From: Bactericera cockerelli
Lineage: Eukaryota; Arthropoda; Insecta; Hemiptera; Triozidae
Direction of reading: 5' to 3'
Assembly: GCA_024516035.1 (NCBI GenBank)
Contig: CM044960.1
Coordinates: 14,128,880-14,192,879 of the forward strand
DNA: 64,000 nt
Part shown: in pieces, positions 1 through 64,000 of the stretch
Position numbering within the stretch: position 1 is the stretch's first letter
Layout of the letters: every line of letters starts with the position of its first letter
Notes under the pieces: generated by a model
What the model was told of the DNA's origin: nothing
Database searches by the model: none
Seen by the model: the letters and a program-made list of their open reading frames with translations, nothing else
Made by a program: the position numbers and the translations under genes

Positions 1-393
1 CTGATTGAGGTGGCTGTCGAAAAATGCACCTGTTGAACAGGAAAACGCTAAGAAAAAGTTCTTCGTCTAAGTTAGAGTGACCACGTCAGCAGGGACTGGT
101 ATGGAATGCGGATCTAGATAGTCTAATGCACGGGAGTATGGAATATCGTCTGCTTGACCCGGAGGAAATATAAAGAGTTCAGAAATGTCGATGTGTAGGA
201 TTTGTGTATATCATTTCTCAGCTTATTTAAGGGGTAGGGCGGGGGTGACTGCCTCGGGCGACATCCGAATAACAGACATTAAGGCGCACCGGTGTTGACC
301 TTTTCTTGCTTTTATTCGGGTTTTGCCCAAGCCGCCCGGACGACAAAAAGTGAGATCTGTCATAAAGGTGGCAGACCTTTATGGAATAAAGTA
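1..393. other. Non-coding DNA, no gene seen
   Basis: No cadherin-like peptide, splice-bounded exon or recognisable repeat was found here. It is probably intron or 5' flank of the cadherin gene whose first visible exon begins at 7964. The short open frame starting at 323 runs into the foldback element and is not a gene. Confidence 0.5.
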
Positions 394-1509
394 TACAGGG
401 TGTATGAAAAAAAAGGAGCCAGTCAAAATATCTCGTCTATGGAAGCGATTTTCAGAAAATCCTGAAACATGTGTCTCATTATATGGAAGGGGAAACTTTT
501 TCAGGGGGTTTAATTTTTCATACTTTTAACAGGGGCGGTCCTAGGGGGGTCAACTTTGGAATCTTAAATGGAACCACTCTATTTGTAATACATTTCTGAA
601 AAGTAGTTGTCATTAGAAGTATTTTAAAACTATTTTGAGATTTTGAGTCAAAACAGGTCCGGAGATATCGTACATTTCATTTCACATGTTTCAGTAATTT
701 TTTTATAAGAAATAAATTTGAATTTTGTAAAAAATGGTTTTTCAATTGAAATAATGAAACATTCCTGCCTTTTTGATACCATTAGCTTTACCAGGGAAGA
801 TTTCAAGGGGTCAACTTTTTTTATTTTGTAAAAACCATCCTTTTTCGAGAATAATTTGTGAGAAATAAATGCAATGATTTATGTTGTTCAATGTAAAATA
901 AAACAGGGCCCGATTTACTTCAAATTAATGTGAAAAAATCCAAAACCCGCGTGCAGTACTAGTCTCCGGACCTGTATTCAAGGGTACCTTAAATTTAGAT
1001 TAAACAACAACACTCGGTGTATTTATTTACCATAGACTATACTAAAAAAAGACTAGTTTTTAGACAATTAAAAAAAAATGACCCCTTGACACCTTCCCTG
1101 GTAAAGCTAATGATATAAAAAAGGCATGAAAATTTAATTCTTTCAAATAGAAAGACATGTGTTTAACATTTTTTAATAAAAATACCATTAATTACTTATA
1201 AAAAATAACTGAAACCTGTGAAATGAAATGTACGATATCTCCGGCCCTGTTTTGATTAAAAATCTCAAAATAGTTTTAAAATACTTTTAATGTCAACTAC
1301 TTTTCAGAAATGTATTACAAATAGGGTGGTTCCATATAAGATTCCAAAGTTGACCCCCCTGGGGCCGCCCCTGTTAATAGTATGAAAAATTAAACCCCCT
1401 GAAAAAGTTTCCCCCTCCATATAATGAGACACATGTTTCAGGATTTTCTGAAAATCGCTTCCATAGACGAGATATTTTGACTGGCTCCTTTTTTTTCATA
1501 CACCCTGTA
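394..1509. mobile_element. Foldback (long inverted repeat) DNA element
   Basis: The two ends are inverted copies. The left end begins tacagggtgtatg at 394 and the right end closes catacaccctgta at 1509. Inverted similarity continues inward for roughly 400 bases on each side (about 394-840 and 1060-1509), with a short AT-rich centre. The bases TA flank both ends, fitting a TA target duplication as in Tc1/mariner-type MITEs. The same peptide-like open frame appears in both arms on opposite strands, which is a by-product of the inverted repeat and not a gene. The superfamily assignment is inference. Confidence 0.75.
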
Positions 1510-1522
1510 TAAACAATATACA

Positions 1523-1666
1523 CCGACCTCAGTAGCTTGATCGATAAGGCGGCGGACTCGTAACCTGGAGGTCGGTGGTTCAAGTCCCGGTTTCAGCGTA
1601 GATCTAGTCAAGCGAGTTTGAGTAGTTGTGATATCACGAAAGTGATTAACACAAATATGATAACTT
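1523..1666 (+). mobile_element. tRNA-derived SINE, family A
   Basis: Starts ccgacctcagtagcttgatc and ends with the family tail aatatgataactt. It contains a B-box-like ggttcaagtcc. A 15-base target duplication (tataaacaatataca) lies at 1508-1522 and 1667-1681. This is the reference copy for about ten family A copies in the window. Confidence 0.9.
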
Positions 1667-1681
1667 TATAAACAATATACA

Positions 1682-3185
1682 TAGTTTCATGGTTTGGATG
1701 GATTCACTACCTGCAGCTTGTTGTTGATGAACCAACAGTTTCCGAACACTACACCACTGCTCCGAGGGCTTGAAGAGAGATGGTGAGAGTACCTTTTCAT
1801 TTGAAAGTTGATTTCTGTTTCATATTAAAAAATTCAAGAGCATTACAAGTTTAATACTATGAGCTGCAATGAATAAGTACAATTTCATAAATATGTGTTT
1901 GAATTAAAACTTTAAATAAATTTATTTCGAAACTTTAAAAAAAACACATGGAATTTCAGGAAAATTTCTCAACTTTATTAAATTATTAAATAGGTACCCT
2001 GAAACTAAGTTACTTTCTATTCTACTGTGTACAAGCACAATATTTATTTTATTCGTGGCAACCATTTGAATTGATTTGTATACATAATACTAATTTCATT
2101 TTGTGTTCCGTGTAAACTATAGGTTCCGTCGAAATACTGAGCAGATTGATAGTGTACGATTTCTATAATTTAATACATAAGTAGAAAGGCCGAGCATTTT
2201 CTCTACAAATATGACAGGAAGAAGAAAGAAGACATTATTTGTTCTTGAATTGCTTATTAGTTTTATTACATTTAATTTTGTGATAGAAAGTTCTGTATGG
2301 CCCTCTGTCGATGATTAAATTTTGAATTAAAAGTGTTTACGGCGTTTGACGTCACTGATGTAGTCACAACCCACTACTGTACCTACATATTTTGGAACAA
2401 GGTTTTACTTACCATACAGGTACTCATATTAACCTTACCCACCATAATGTCAGCAGAACAGGGGGCCATATTGCCAGCAATACAGGGGGCCATATTGCCA
2501 GCAGCACGGATTCAGAACGAACTCTAACATCCGTATTTTTTAAACAGAAACAAAAATCTAAATACGTCTGTTAGTCTTGCCATCACCTGCTTTACCATCT
2601 CCACAGTATTTACCATGTTGTTTGTCCTTAGCTTTGCTGAGACCTTACCCTTATAATCAGAATAATATTTCGCAAATCTGCACCGTGTCCCGAGCCCTTT
2701 CCTGTTTAAGTGTTGATATACGCGCATATGTTGATTTCACAAGTATTTTTTATTGTTATCTCAACTTTTGAATTTTGCCAATTTACGGTAGGTATTTCCT
2801 TTGTATGAGCTCATAGTTGCATTATCCAGCTCTCCTGTGTTGATATAGCTGCCATTGTAATCTGGTTTCATGCTCCTCTTAACATAATTATTTTACGAGT
2901 AGCTTTTCAAAAGAGAAAAAATGTATTTTTTTTTATAAATCCAAACATACATTTTTACATTTTTTTTTTATCTTCCTGAATCCAGAAGCCTTCTCTTTTT
3001 GTTCCTAGTGATTCTAGCGTTAGATTTTTTATAGAGACCTGATAAGATTTCAAGGGAGGGTTAAACGTCCCCAGTCTCCCACTTTTAATTGACATGAGTA
3101 TTTCTTGCATCCTATAATTTTGAATCTGGATGCAGGATGAATACCAGATCATTCGTTTGGGTTCATTTGGAGCAAGGCTGGGTGT
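1682..3185. other. AT-rich non-coding DNA
   Basis: No exon or mobile element was recognised. The only structure noted is a two-copy tandem repeat of about 24 bases (acagggggccatattgccag...) at about 2459-2508. Confidence 0.5.
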
Positions 3186-3189
3186 TGAG

Positions 3190-3300
3190 GCCGAATTAAG
3201 CATTCTTTTGTGACAAAAAAGGCATGTCACAAAAAGGTTGCAGTTAGAGCTTTCGTACCCGACAGCCCTACTAATATACCAATAAAATTTGATCTGCTTA
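3190..3300 (+). repeat. Dispersed repeat fragment shared with 23215-23290
   Basis: The segment around ttgtgacaaaaaaggcatgt and gagctttcgtacc...agccctacta reappears in inverted orientation at about 23215-23290, next to a LINE remnant. It may be a LINE 3' untranslated fragment; this is inferred from that position. Confidence 0.4.
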
Positions 3301-3855
3301 TAAAGCAAATAAGCAAAGCTTCGTCCTAGCTCATCCATACTCAAATTTGGCCCAAATTTTGTGTAACAACATCTGTCCCAGTGTACCCGCACACCAGTTG
3401 GCCGTGTTAATACCTTATATACGAGCCATACAACCTGGAAACGGGTCACCTTTTCAAGCTCATATCTACTGTTAAAAAAGATACACTTCTATATGAAAAT
3501 GTAATAAAATATAGAAGAGTATTACACTGAAAGTATAACAATGTAACCCCCCTCCGCCTCCCCCCTTCCCTCTCCTTGTATTGTGCAATACGAGCTGGGT
3601 GGGGAGGGGGAGGTAGTTTATTTTTTCAATTTTTATTTGGCTTATCTCTAAAGTCACCTCCAATGCAATGCCTCTCCCTCTCCTCGTGCCTATCCCCCAC
3701 CCCCCTACACCTCCACTAGGTTATCCTCCGTTGTAATTAATTTAACCCGCTCACGGCTCAGTCCTGGATGTACCTACGAGATCTAATGTATGTCACTGTA
3801 TGTCGGTGTACCTTGGACAAGAAAGTTTTGCCATTTGTGTGTGTATTGTATAATC

Positions 3856-4025
3856 ATCATAGGGTGGCGTCATCGTGAACGATGGTAGCCAGACAGTGGA
3901 GGAATGACTCAGCACTTCTACCTCTGTCTTTACAAGGAGGCTAATAATGAGCCCCCAGAACCAAGCCAATGCTGGTCTACTCCCTCTTTATAGTCCCCCG
4001 GCCAGACAGTCACCCTGGTCGAGTT
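3856..4025 (+). repeat. Dispersed repeat, inverted partner at 13745-13906
   Basis: Contains catagggtggcgtcatcgtg followed by a segment with agccagacagtggaggaatg. The reverse complement of nearly the whole block is found at 13745-13906, so this is a dispersed repeat of unknown class. Confidence 0.75.
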
Positions 4026-6139
4026 TATAATATGTAGGTTTTTTGTTGTTATGTCACAACTTCAGTGGGTAGCTCAGCATTATGAGAAACCAAATTTCAA
4101 TATTTTCAAAATCCATATCCCCTCTTGTACTGCCGCCAGTGGTCGCTATCCATGCATATTGCGACCATTTTTTCCTGCGTTAGATGCGGTACACCACTCG
4201 ACCAGGATGACTTTACGGTGTTGGTACACGTTAGGGAAAAAACGTATCTGGCCCTATCTCAAATTTGAGACTTAAACTTACCTTGGTTAAACACTTAAAG
4301 GATGTGTCTAGACATGCGAGATTCTAGGTTTACATAATACAATGAGGCTACAATGTACTTGCACTTACTAATGCAGGTAGGTGGTAAGTATCTGCTGAGG
4401 TGAAATTCCAGGTGGTTACTCTCTTTTCTGCGAGCTTGTTAATTTTTCTTCACTTGTGTCCGGAACCAAGTTTCCACTCAAGGCTGGCCTTGGTCTTCAC
4501 TCAAGTGACTTTTTAGAATTTCTCCATTAAATATTTTTTAAAGGTAAAGTGGAGGGAAGGGTAGTATTTCCTAAACGAGTTTAAGATACTTAAGTGTTAA
4601 AGTGTCCTCGATAAAAAAGGTTGTTATAGAAGTACATTGGATCCGCTAGGCTAGGTTGCATGTAATTTCAGTTTAGATCACCCCCGCTGGAATTGGCTGG
4701 TGAGGGGACGGGACATTATGCTATCAAGTGTTTAGCATAATTAATACCTACTATTATTATTCAGGGATATAAATTACATTATCTCTGGGAACATAAATAG
4801 AGAGAGACAGAGAACTTATTACAGCTTCTCTCTCTCTTTTCTGCTCTTCTTCTCCCTTGCCTCTGTGTATTTTTTATTATTATTTATATTGCTCTCCTGT
4901 TTCCTTCTCCCTCTCTTCTCTCCCTCCCTCCCTCTTTCTCTCTCTCTCCCTCCCTCCCGTTTTTCCTCTTAAATTTGGACCCTTCTCCCCCCCTCCGGAA
5001 TATTTGAAATCTATATCCAATCTCTTACTTTAACATTGTTTTACTTTTACCTATAGTCTCAGAGATCTCTTTCCAGTGGTTAATAAATTAAAATCGTCAG
5101 GTGAGAGGGAAAATAGCACCTGTAGTAATTTTTTATATAAGTACTTATATTTAAAAAAAAATATAAGTATCATATAGAATTATACTCATCGCAATAATAA
5201 CTCAGAACACTTAGAACGGCAGCTATTAGAATGCCTAGGTAATTTATTCACAAAGATAAAAAAGTTTTAATTGAAAAAGTAGTTTTCAAACAAGAATAAA
5301 TTGAGTTGAAGTGGGAAAAACAAGTAGAAATGAATGAAAGAAATATGAAACAGCGAAGAAAATTTCTCAGATAAATATTGACCCTTTTTAATTTTAGAAA
5401 AAATATTTTTGTAGAATAAATACCAACAGTAAAGTGTTTAATGATTGAATCTGTTTATGAAATGTAAAGCACATTATGAAATGTTATTTGTTGCCTAGTA
5501 ACCAGCAACAGGCAACTCTTACTTATCAAGCCGCATGCTGCTGGTTCTCTTAGTGTCGAGTTCAGAAAGTTACCTTATTAACCGATTGATATAATTAAAA
5601 AAAAAATATTAATTCAACTAATTTGCAGATATAGAACTTTATAGATACTTGTATGTCATCCGAAAAGAGAAAATTTTGATTCGTTTTTGAGATTAATGGT
5701 GGAGCTCAAAAAAGCACATTACGAATTAGACATTAGATTTAGAGACATGGGAAGTTATCTTATCTAGTTACTAGATGAAAAAGAACGCAATAAAGGCTCG
5801 ACAGATTTCATCTGCAGTCATCAACCCCATCACTCTGTCCTACCCCAACATCTCCTTGGTCCTAACTTTTCCTGTGGCTTTCCCGCCTAATAGCCGTAGA
5901 TAGTGTAGCTACACACTGTGCTTGTGCTAATGCTGCAAGCAATATCTCGGAGAGTAAATCTTCATTTCTCGGGGCGTTGTTCCCTGCTTATCCTTCCCAC
6001 TCCTCAGCCACCTCCTCCTCCTCCCCCTTCTCCTCCTCCTCCTCACCATTACCCACTCCTCTCCCTCCCATTCTCTAGCTTTAGGATAGTAATTAAAATT
6101 TAAAACCCCAAAACAAATGACTATTCAGACAGCTTACAG
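4026..6139. other. Non-coding DNA with CT-rich tracts
   Basis: No exon was recognised. Pyrimidine-rich low-complexity tracts lie at about 4825-4990 and 5985-6075; open frames across them are compositional artefacts. The rest is AT-rich. Confidence 0.5.
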
Positions 6140-6601
6140 TACAGGGTGTAATACCTCGGCGGGGAAATTCAGATGCAGGCCTCGTCTCGCTTGGGAATAG
6201 TTTGGTTAAAATTTAGAAAAGGTCTGTTTCGGCTTTTTTCCTGATCTAATTTTTTTGATGGGTTTTATTTAGTGGGCTGACCAAAAAAAGATGGTTTTTA
6301 AAAAGAAAGAAAAAAATCTCTTTAGTTTTACCATGGCACTTCACACAACAATTGTTTACCATATTACTGAAAAATGCTACTTTGGTTCATATACATTTAT
6401 TTGTATTTATAATTAGATTTAATGGTTTTCCATACACCCAGATATGTAAATTATGAAATTTGATGGTTTCCTAAAAAACACCAAAATAGTTATTAAGCTG
6501 AATGGAAAGGTATCTAAACACCTAAATAATAATTAAATTTTGTGGTTTCTTAAAAACACCCATGTAATTCTTAAATTTAACAGATTTTTCAACACCCTGT
6601 A
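6140..6601. mobile_element. Short terminal-inverted-repeat element
   Basis: Left end tacagggtgt at 6140 and right end acaccctgta at 6601 are inverted copies. The same terminal motif is found on the 394-1509 foldback element. There is no coding capacity. The internal sequence carries the recurring phrase ggttt(t)c(c/t)taaaaa-acacc. No clear target duplication was seen, so the boundaries are tentative. Confidence 0.45.
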
Positions 6602-7424
6602 AATGAAACAGGGACAGTAAATAAGGTGGTGAAACCAGCGGGATTTTTTATAATCATTTGGATTTCAAACGATGCGTTCTTTTGACTTTTCCCATCCTTC
6701 CCCCTGACTACTGACCCAGAAAGAAAAGTTCATAAATTCGAGAAAGTTATATCTCTTCCATAATTTTAATCTTTTCTCTTTTCATTACGACTTTTCCCTC
6801 TGATCTTTTTACAACTATTTCTTAAAATATGACTCACTTTAAAAAATTGTTCCATTTTCTCTTTTCTCTCGCGCGTGGAGGTTGCAAGTAGGTAGCGCGG
6901 AGGTAGCAAGGTTCTAATTTATATTCCGCTGATGAGACAACTTCTTTCTATTCTTCATTGCAACTCTTTTCTGTTTCGTTTGAATAGGTTGAAGAGAGAA
7001 GCAGAGATGTGGATAATGTTCTCTTTTGATCTAGCTACGCGTCATTAGCGTCATACCCTCTCAACTCTTCAATACAACTCTGTTCATCTCTTGTCTTCTA
7101 GATGTGGTGTCTTCTCTGTTTCCTCACCACATTTTTCTAATCTCTTATCTTCTTTTCTTCTTATTCACCACCTCCATATCTTAATTACCTAAAAGCAACG
7201 ACATTGTGTTCCATGTTTGATGTTGACACTGTCTGGAGGTGGTAGATTTTGTTCCGTGTGACTGATCCTCCCGGTCTTATAGTTTTATATCAGCTTTCAT
7301 CTTTTTAATTTGAATTTTTTTAGAGTTTAATCAACATTACGTATAGAGGACAGGGTGTAACAAAATCCATAGATAATAATTCATGGTCATGTTTCTGTGT
7401 AAAATTTAAGTGGCTTATGTAAAA

Positions 7425-7468
7425 GTTGAAATATCAAACACCTCGGCCGAGGTGTTTGATATTTCAAC
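7425..7468. repeat. 44-base perfect palindrome
   Basis: Perfect inverted repeat centred between 7446 and 7447, with core cacctcggccgaggtg. The same core plus tttgatatt recurs at about 18307-18330 next to another large palindrome. Confidence 0.9.
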
Positions 7469-7559
7469 GAGATAATAGTGTTACTTTGGAACTCTAAATC
7501 TGGAACTACTCAAGCAATTTTTTTAATGATTGTTTCACAGCCTTTTTTATTTCGTAGCC

Positions 7560-7797
7560 ATGAAACAGGAGCTACTATAGACCTGCCCATCCCGTAGTAT
7601 GCCTCCCCTCTGATGGGCAAGGAATGACACAATACTTCCCATTTATGTGCTGGGTCAACACGAGCGCACCAGAAGGTATCCCTTACAAACAATCGTAACC
7701 AAATTAAGAACACAATTTTTTGTCGGAAAGGGGTATCGAACCCGGGACCTTCCGCATGGCAAGCGAGTGCTTAAACACTGAGCTAATCGAGCGCTCA
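7560..7797 (-). mobile_element. tRNA-derived SINE, family F
   Basis: Read on the minus strand it begins with a tRNA-like head whose B-box region reads ggttcgatacc. The body includes bases seen again at 21253-21440 (tatgcctcccctctgat, cacgagcgcacca, cccttacaaacaa). Confidence 0.65.
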
Positions 7798-7963
7798 ATT
7801 TTTTTTTTATTTTAATTAAAATCTCACATGTCTTACCCATTGATAATGTTTTCAGGGTCGTCTGTATGGGTTCTACACCTACCAGGGCAGATCTTACATT
7901 AGTTCCATGATCATTTTTTACAATTGTCACTAATAAACAACGTTTCCCATTCTCTGTCCCCAG

Positions 7964-62699
<54,736 letters not shown>

Positions 62700-62710
<11 letters not shown>

Positions 62711-64000
62711 GTAAGTCCAACCAAACATCATGCGGGTAACAGGGAGATGGTAAGTCCAACCAATCATAAGGCAGGGTAACAGGGAGATGGTAAGTCCAAC
62801 CAATCATAAGGCAGGGTAACAGGGAGATGGTAAGTCCAACCAATCGTAATAATAATATCGCCTTATTTATACTGCCCGATTAAGACTATTAAAGTCCCAT
62901 TATTCCAGCAGTAAGCCCAAGACATATTACATATTATTATGTGGTAAAAATCCCAAATAGGAGGATAACTTGTCATGTCCCGGATGGGTTTCGAATCCAC
63001 GACCTCTGGAATCTCTGGATTCACAGAGTGCCGCCTTTACCACAGAGCTACCGGGACAGACAGGAGCTAATCATAATGCCGGGTAACAGGGAGATGGTAA
63101 GTCCAACCAAGCATAATGCCGGATAACAGGGAGATGGTAAGTCCAGCCAATCATAATGCCGGATAACAGGGAGATGGTAAGTCCAACCAATCATAATGCC
63201 GGGTAACAGGGAGATGGTAAGTCCAGCCAATCATAATGCCGGATAACAGAGAGATGGTAAGTCCAGCCATTCATAATGCCGGATAACAGGGAGATGGTAA
63301 GTCCAACCAATCATAATGCTGGGTATCAGGGAGATGGTAAGTCCAACCAATCATAATGCTGGGTAACAGGGAGATGGTAAGTCCAACCAATCATAATGCT
63401 GGGTAACAGGGAGATGGTAAGTTCAACCAATCATAAGGCCGGGTAACAGGGAGATGGTAAGTCCAACCAATCATAATGCCGGGTAACAGGGAGATGGTAA
63501 GTCCAACCAATCATAAGGCCGGGTAACAGGGAGATGGTAAGTCCAACCAATCATAATGCCGGGTAAACAGAGAGATGGTAAGTCCAACCAATCATAATGC
63601 CGGGTAAACAGAGAGATGGTAAGTCCAACCAATCATAATACCGGGTAACAGGGAGATGGTAAGTCCAACCAATCATAATGCCGGGTAACAGGGAGATGGT
63701 AAGTCCAACCAATCATAATGCCGGGTAACAGGGAGATGGTAAGTCCAGCCAATCATAATGCTGGGTAACAGGAAGATGGTATGTCCAACCAATCATAATG
63801 CCGGGTAACAGGGAGATGGTAAGTCCAACCAATCATAAGGCAGGGTAACAGGGAGATGGTGAGTCCAACCAATCATAAGGCCGGGTAACAGGGAGACGGT
63901 AAGTCAGACCAATCATAAGGCAGGGTAACAGGGAGATGGTAAGTCCAACCAATCATAAGGCAGGGTAACAGGGAGATGGTGAGTCCAACCAATCATAATG
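62700..64000 (+). repeat. Donor-containing minisatellite, intron 31 (about 39-base unit)
   Basis: About 28-30 copies of acagggagatggtaagtcca followed by accaatcataatgccgggta. The phrase acagggagatg copies the last exon 31 bases and gtaagt the donor. A SINE B lies inside the array, and the array continues past the window edge. Confidence 0.97.
62847..63057 (-). mobile_element. SINE family B inside the donor array
   Basis: Minus-strand copy from a taataataat tail to ccgggac at the right end, followed by array units on both sides. Confidence 0.92.

Noticed and set aside
323..1583. Two similar short proteins on opposite strands
   Set aside because: They are the two arms of an inverted-repeat element, not genes.
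2955..3449. Minus-strand open frame of 164 residues
   Set aside because: No recognisable domain or composition bias typical of coding sequence; part of it overlaps a dispersed repeat.

Overview
The window is a stretch of animal nuclear DNA, most probably from an arthropod and likely an insect with a large, repeat-rich genome. The evidence is a single very long, many-exon cadherin gene with GC-rich exons in AT-rich introns, an R1-clade LINE, several tRNA-derived SINE families, Helitron-like elements, TTAA-type MITEs and foldback elements. I see no bacterial-style genes, operons or CRISPR arrays. I do not assign a species.

One gene accounts for all convincing host coding sequence: a Fat-like giant cadherin of the FAT1/2/3 type (Drosophila kugelei/Fat2). 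Thirty-one consecutive + strand exons (7964-62710) were placed by GT/AG boundaries and phase continuity. They encode about 2,110 residues from the middle of the extracellular cadherin-repeat array, with about twenty interdomain linkers. Neither the amino terminus nor the EGF/laminin-G, transmembrane and cytoplasmic parts are here, so the gene runs off both ends. Three exons carry apparent one-base indels (near 35538, 43608 and 44482), and exon 31 has a truncated duplicate upstream of it.

Layout: 1-7963 is upstream intron or flank, with a foldback element, SINEs and AT-rich DNA. 7964-23942 holds exons 1-6, with long introns rich in SINEs and microsatellites. 23943-28585 is intron 6, with a nearly complete 5'-truncated LINE nested in older repeats. 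28586-47352 holds exons 7-21, with many SINEs, two Helitron-like copies and three TTAA-type MITE copies. 47353-64000 holds exons 22-31, with the largest tandem arrays.

The most striking feature is that many introns contain minisatellites whose unit spans an exon-intron junction, so the splice donor or acceptor plus a few exon bases is repeated from a few to about 30 times. I count eleven such junctions in ten introns: donor arrays in introns 6, 7, 19, 26, 27 and 31, and acceptor arrays in introns 4, 5, 19, 22 and 30. In every case the copy touching the exon is the one that keeps the reading frame. Transposable elements also sit unusually close to splice sites: one SINE duplicated a donor through its target-site duplication, another split an acceptor, and intron 12 is almost entirely two tandem MITE copies. 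Together these suggest a gene whose splice junctions are hotspots for tandem duplication and insertion, tolerated because extra material falls inside the intron.
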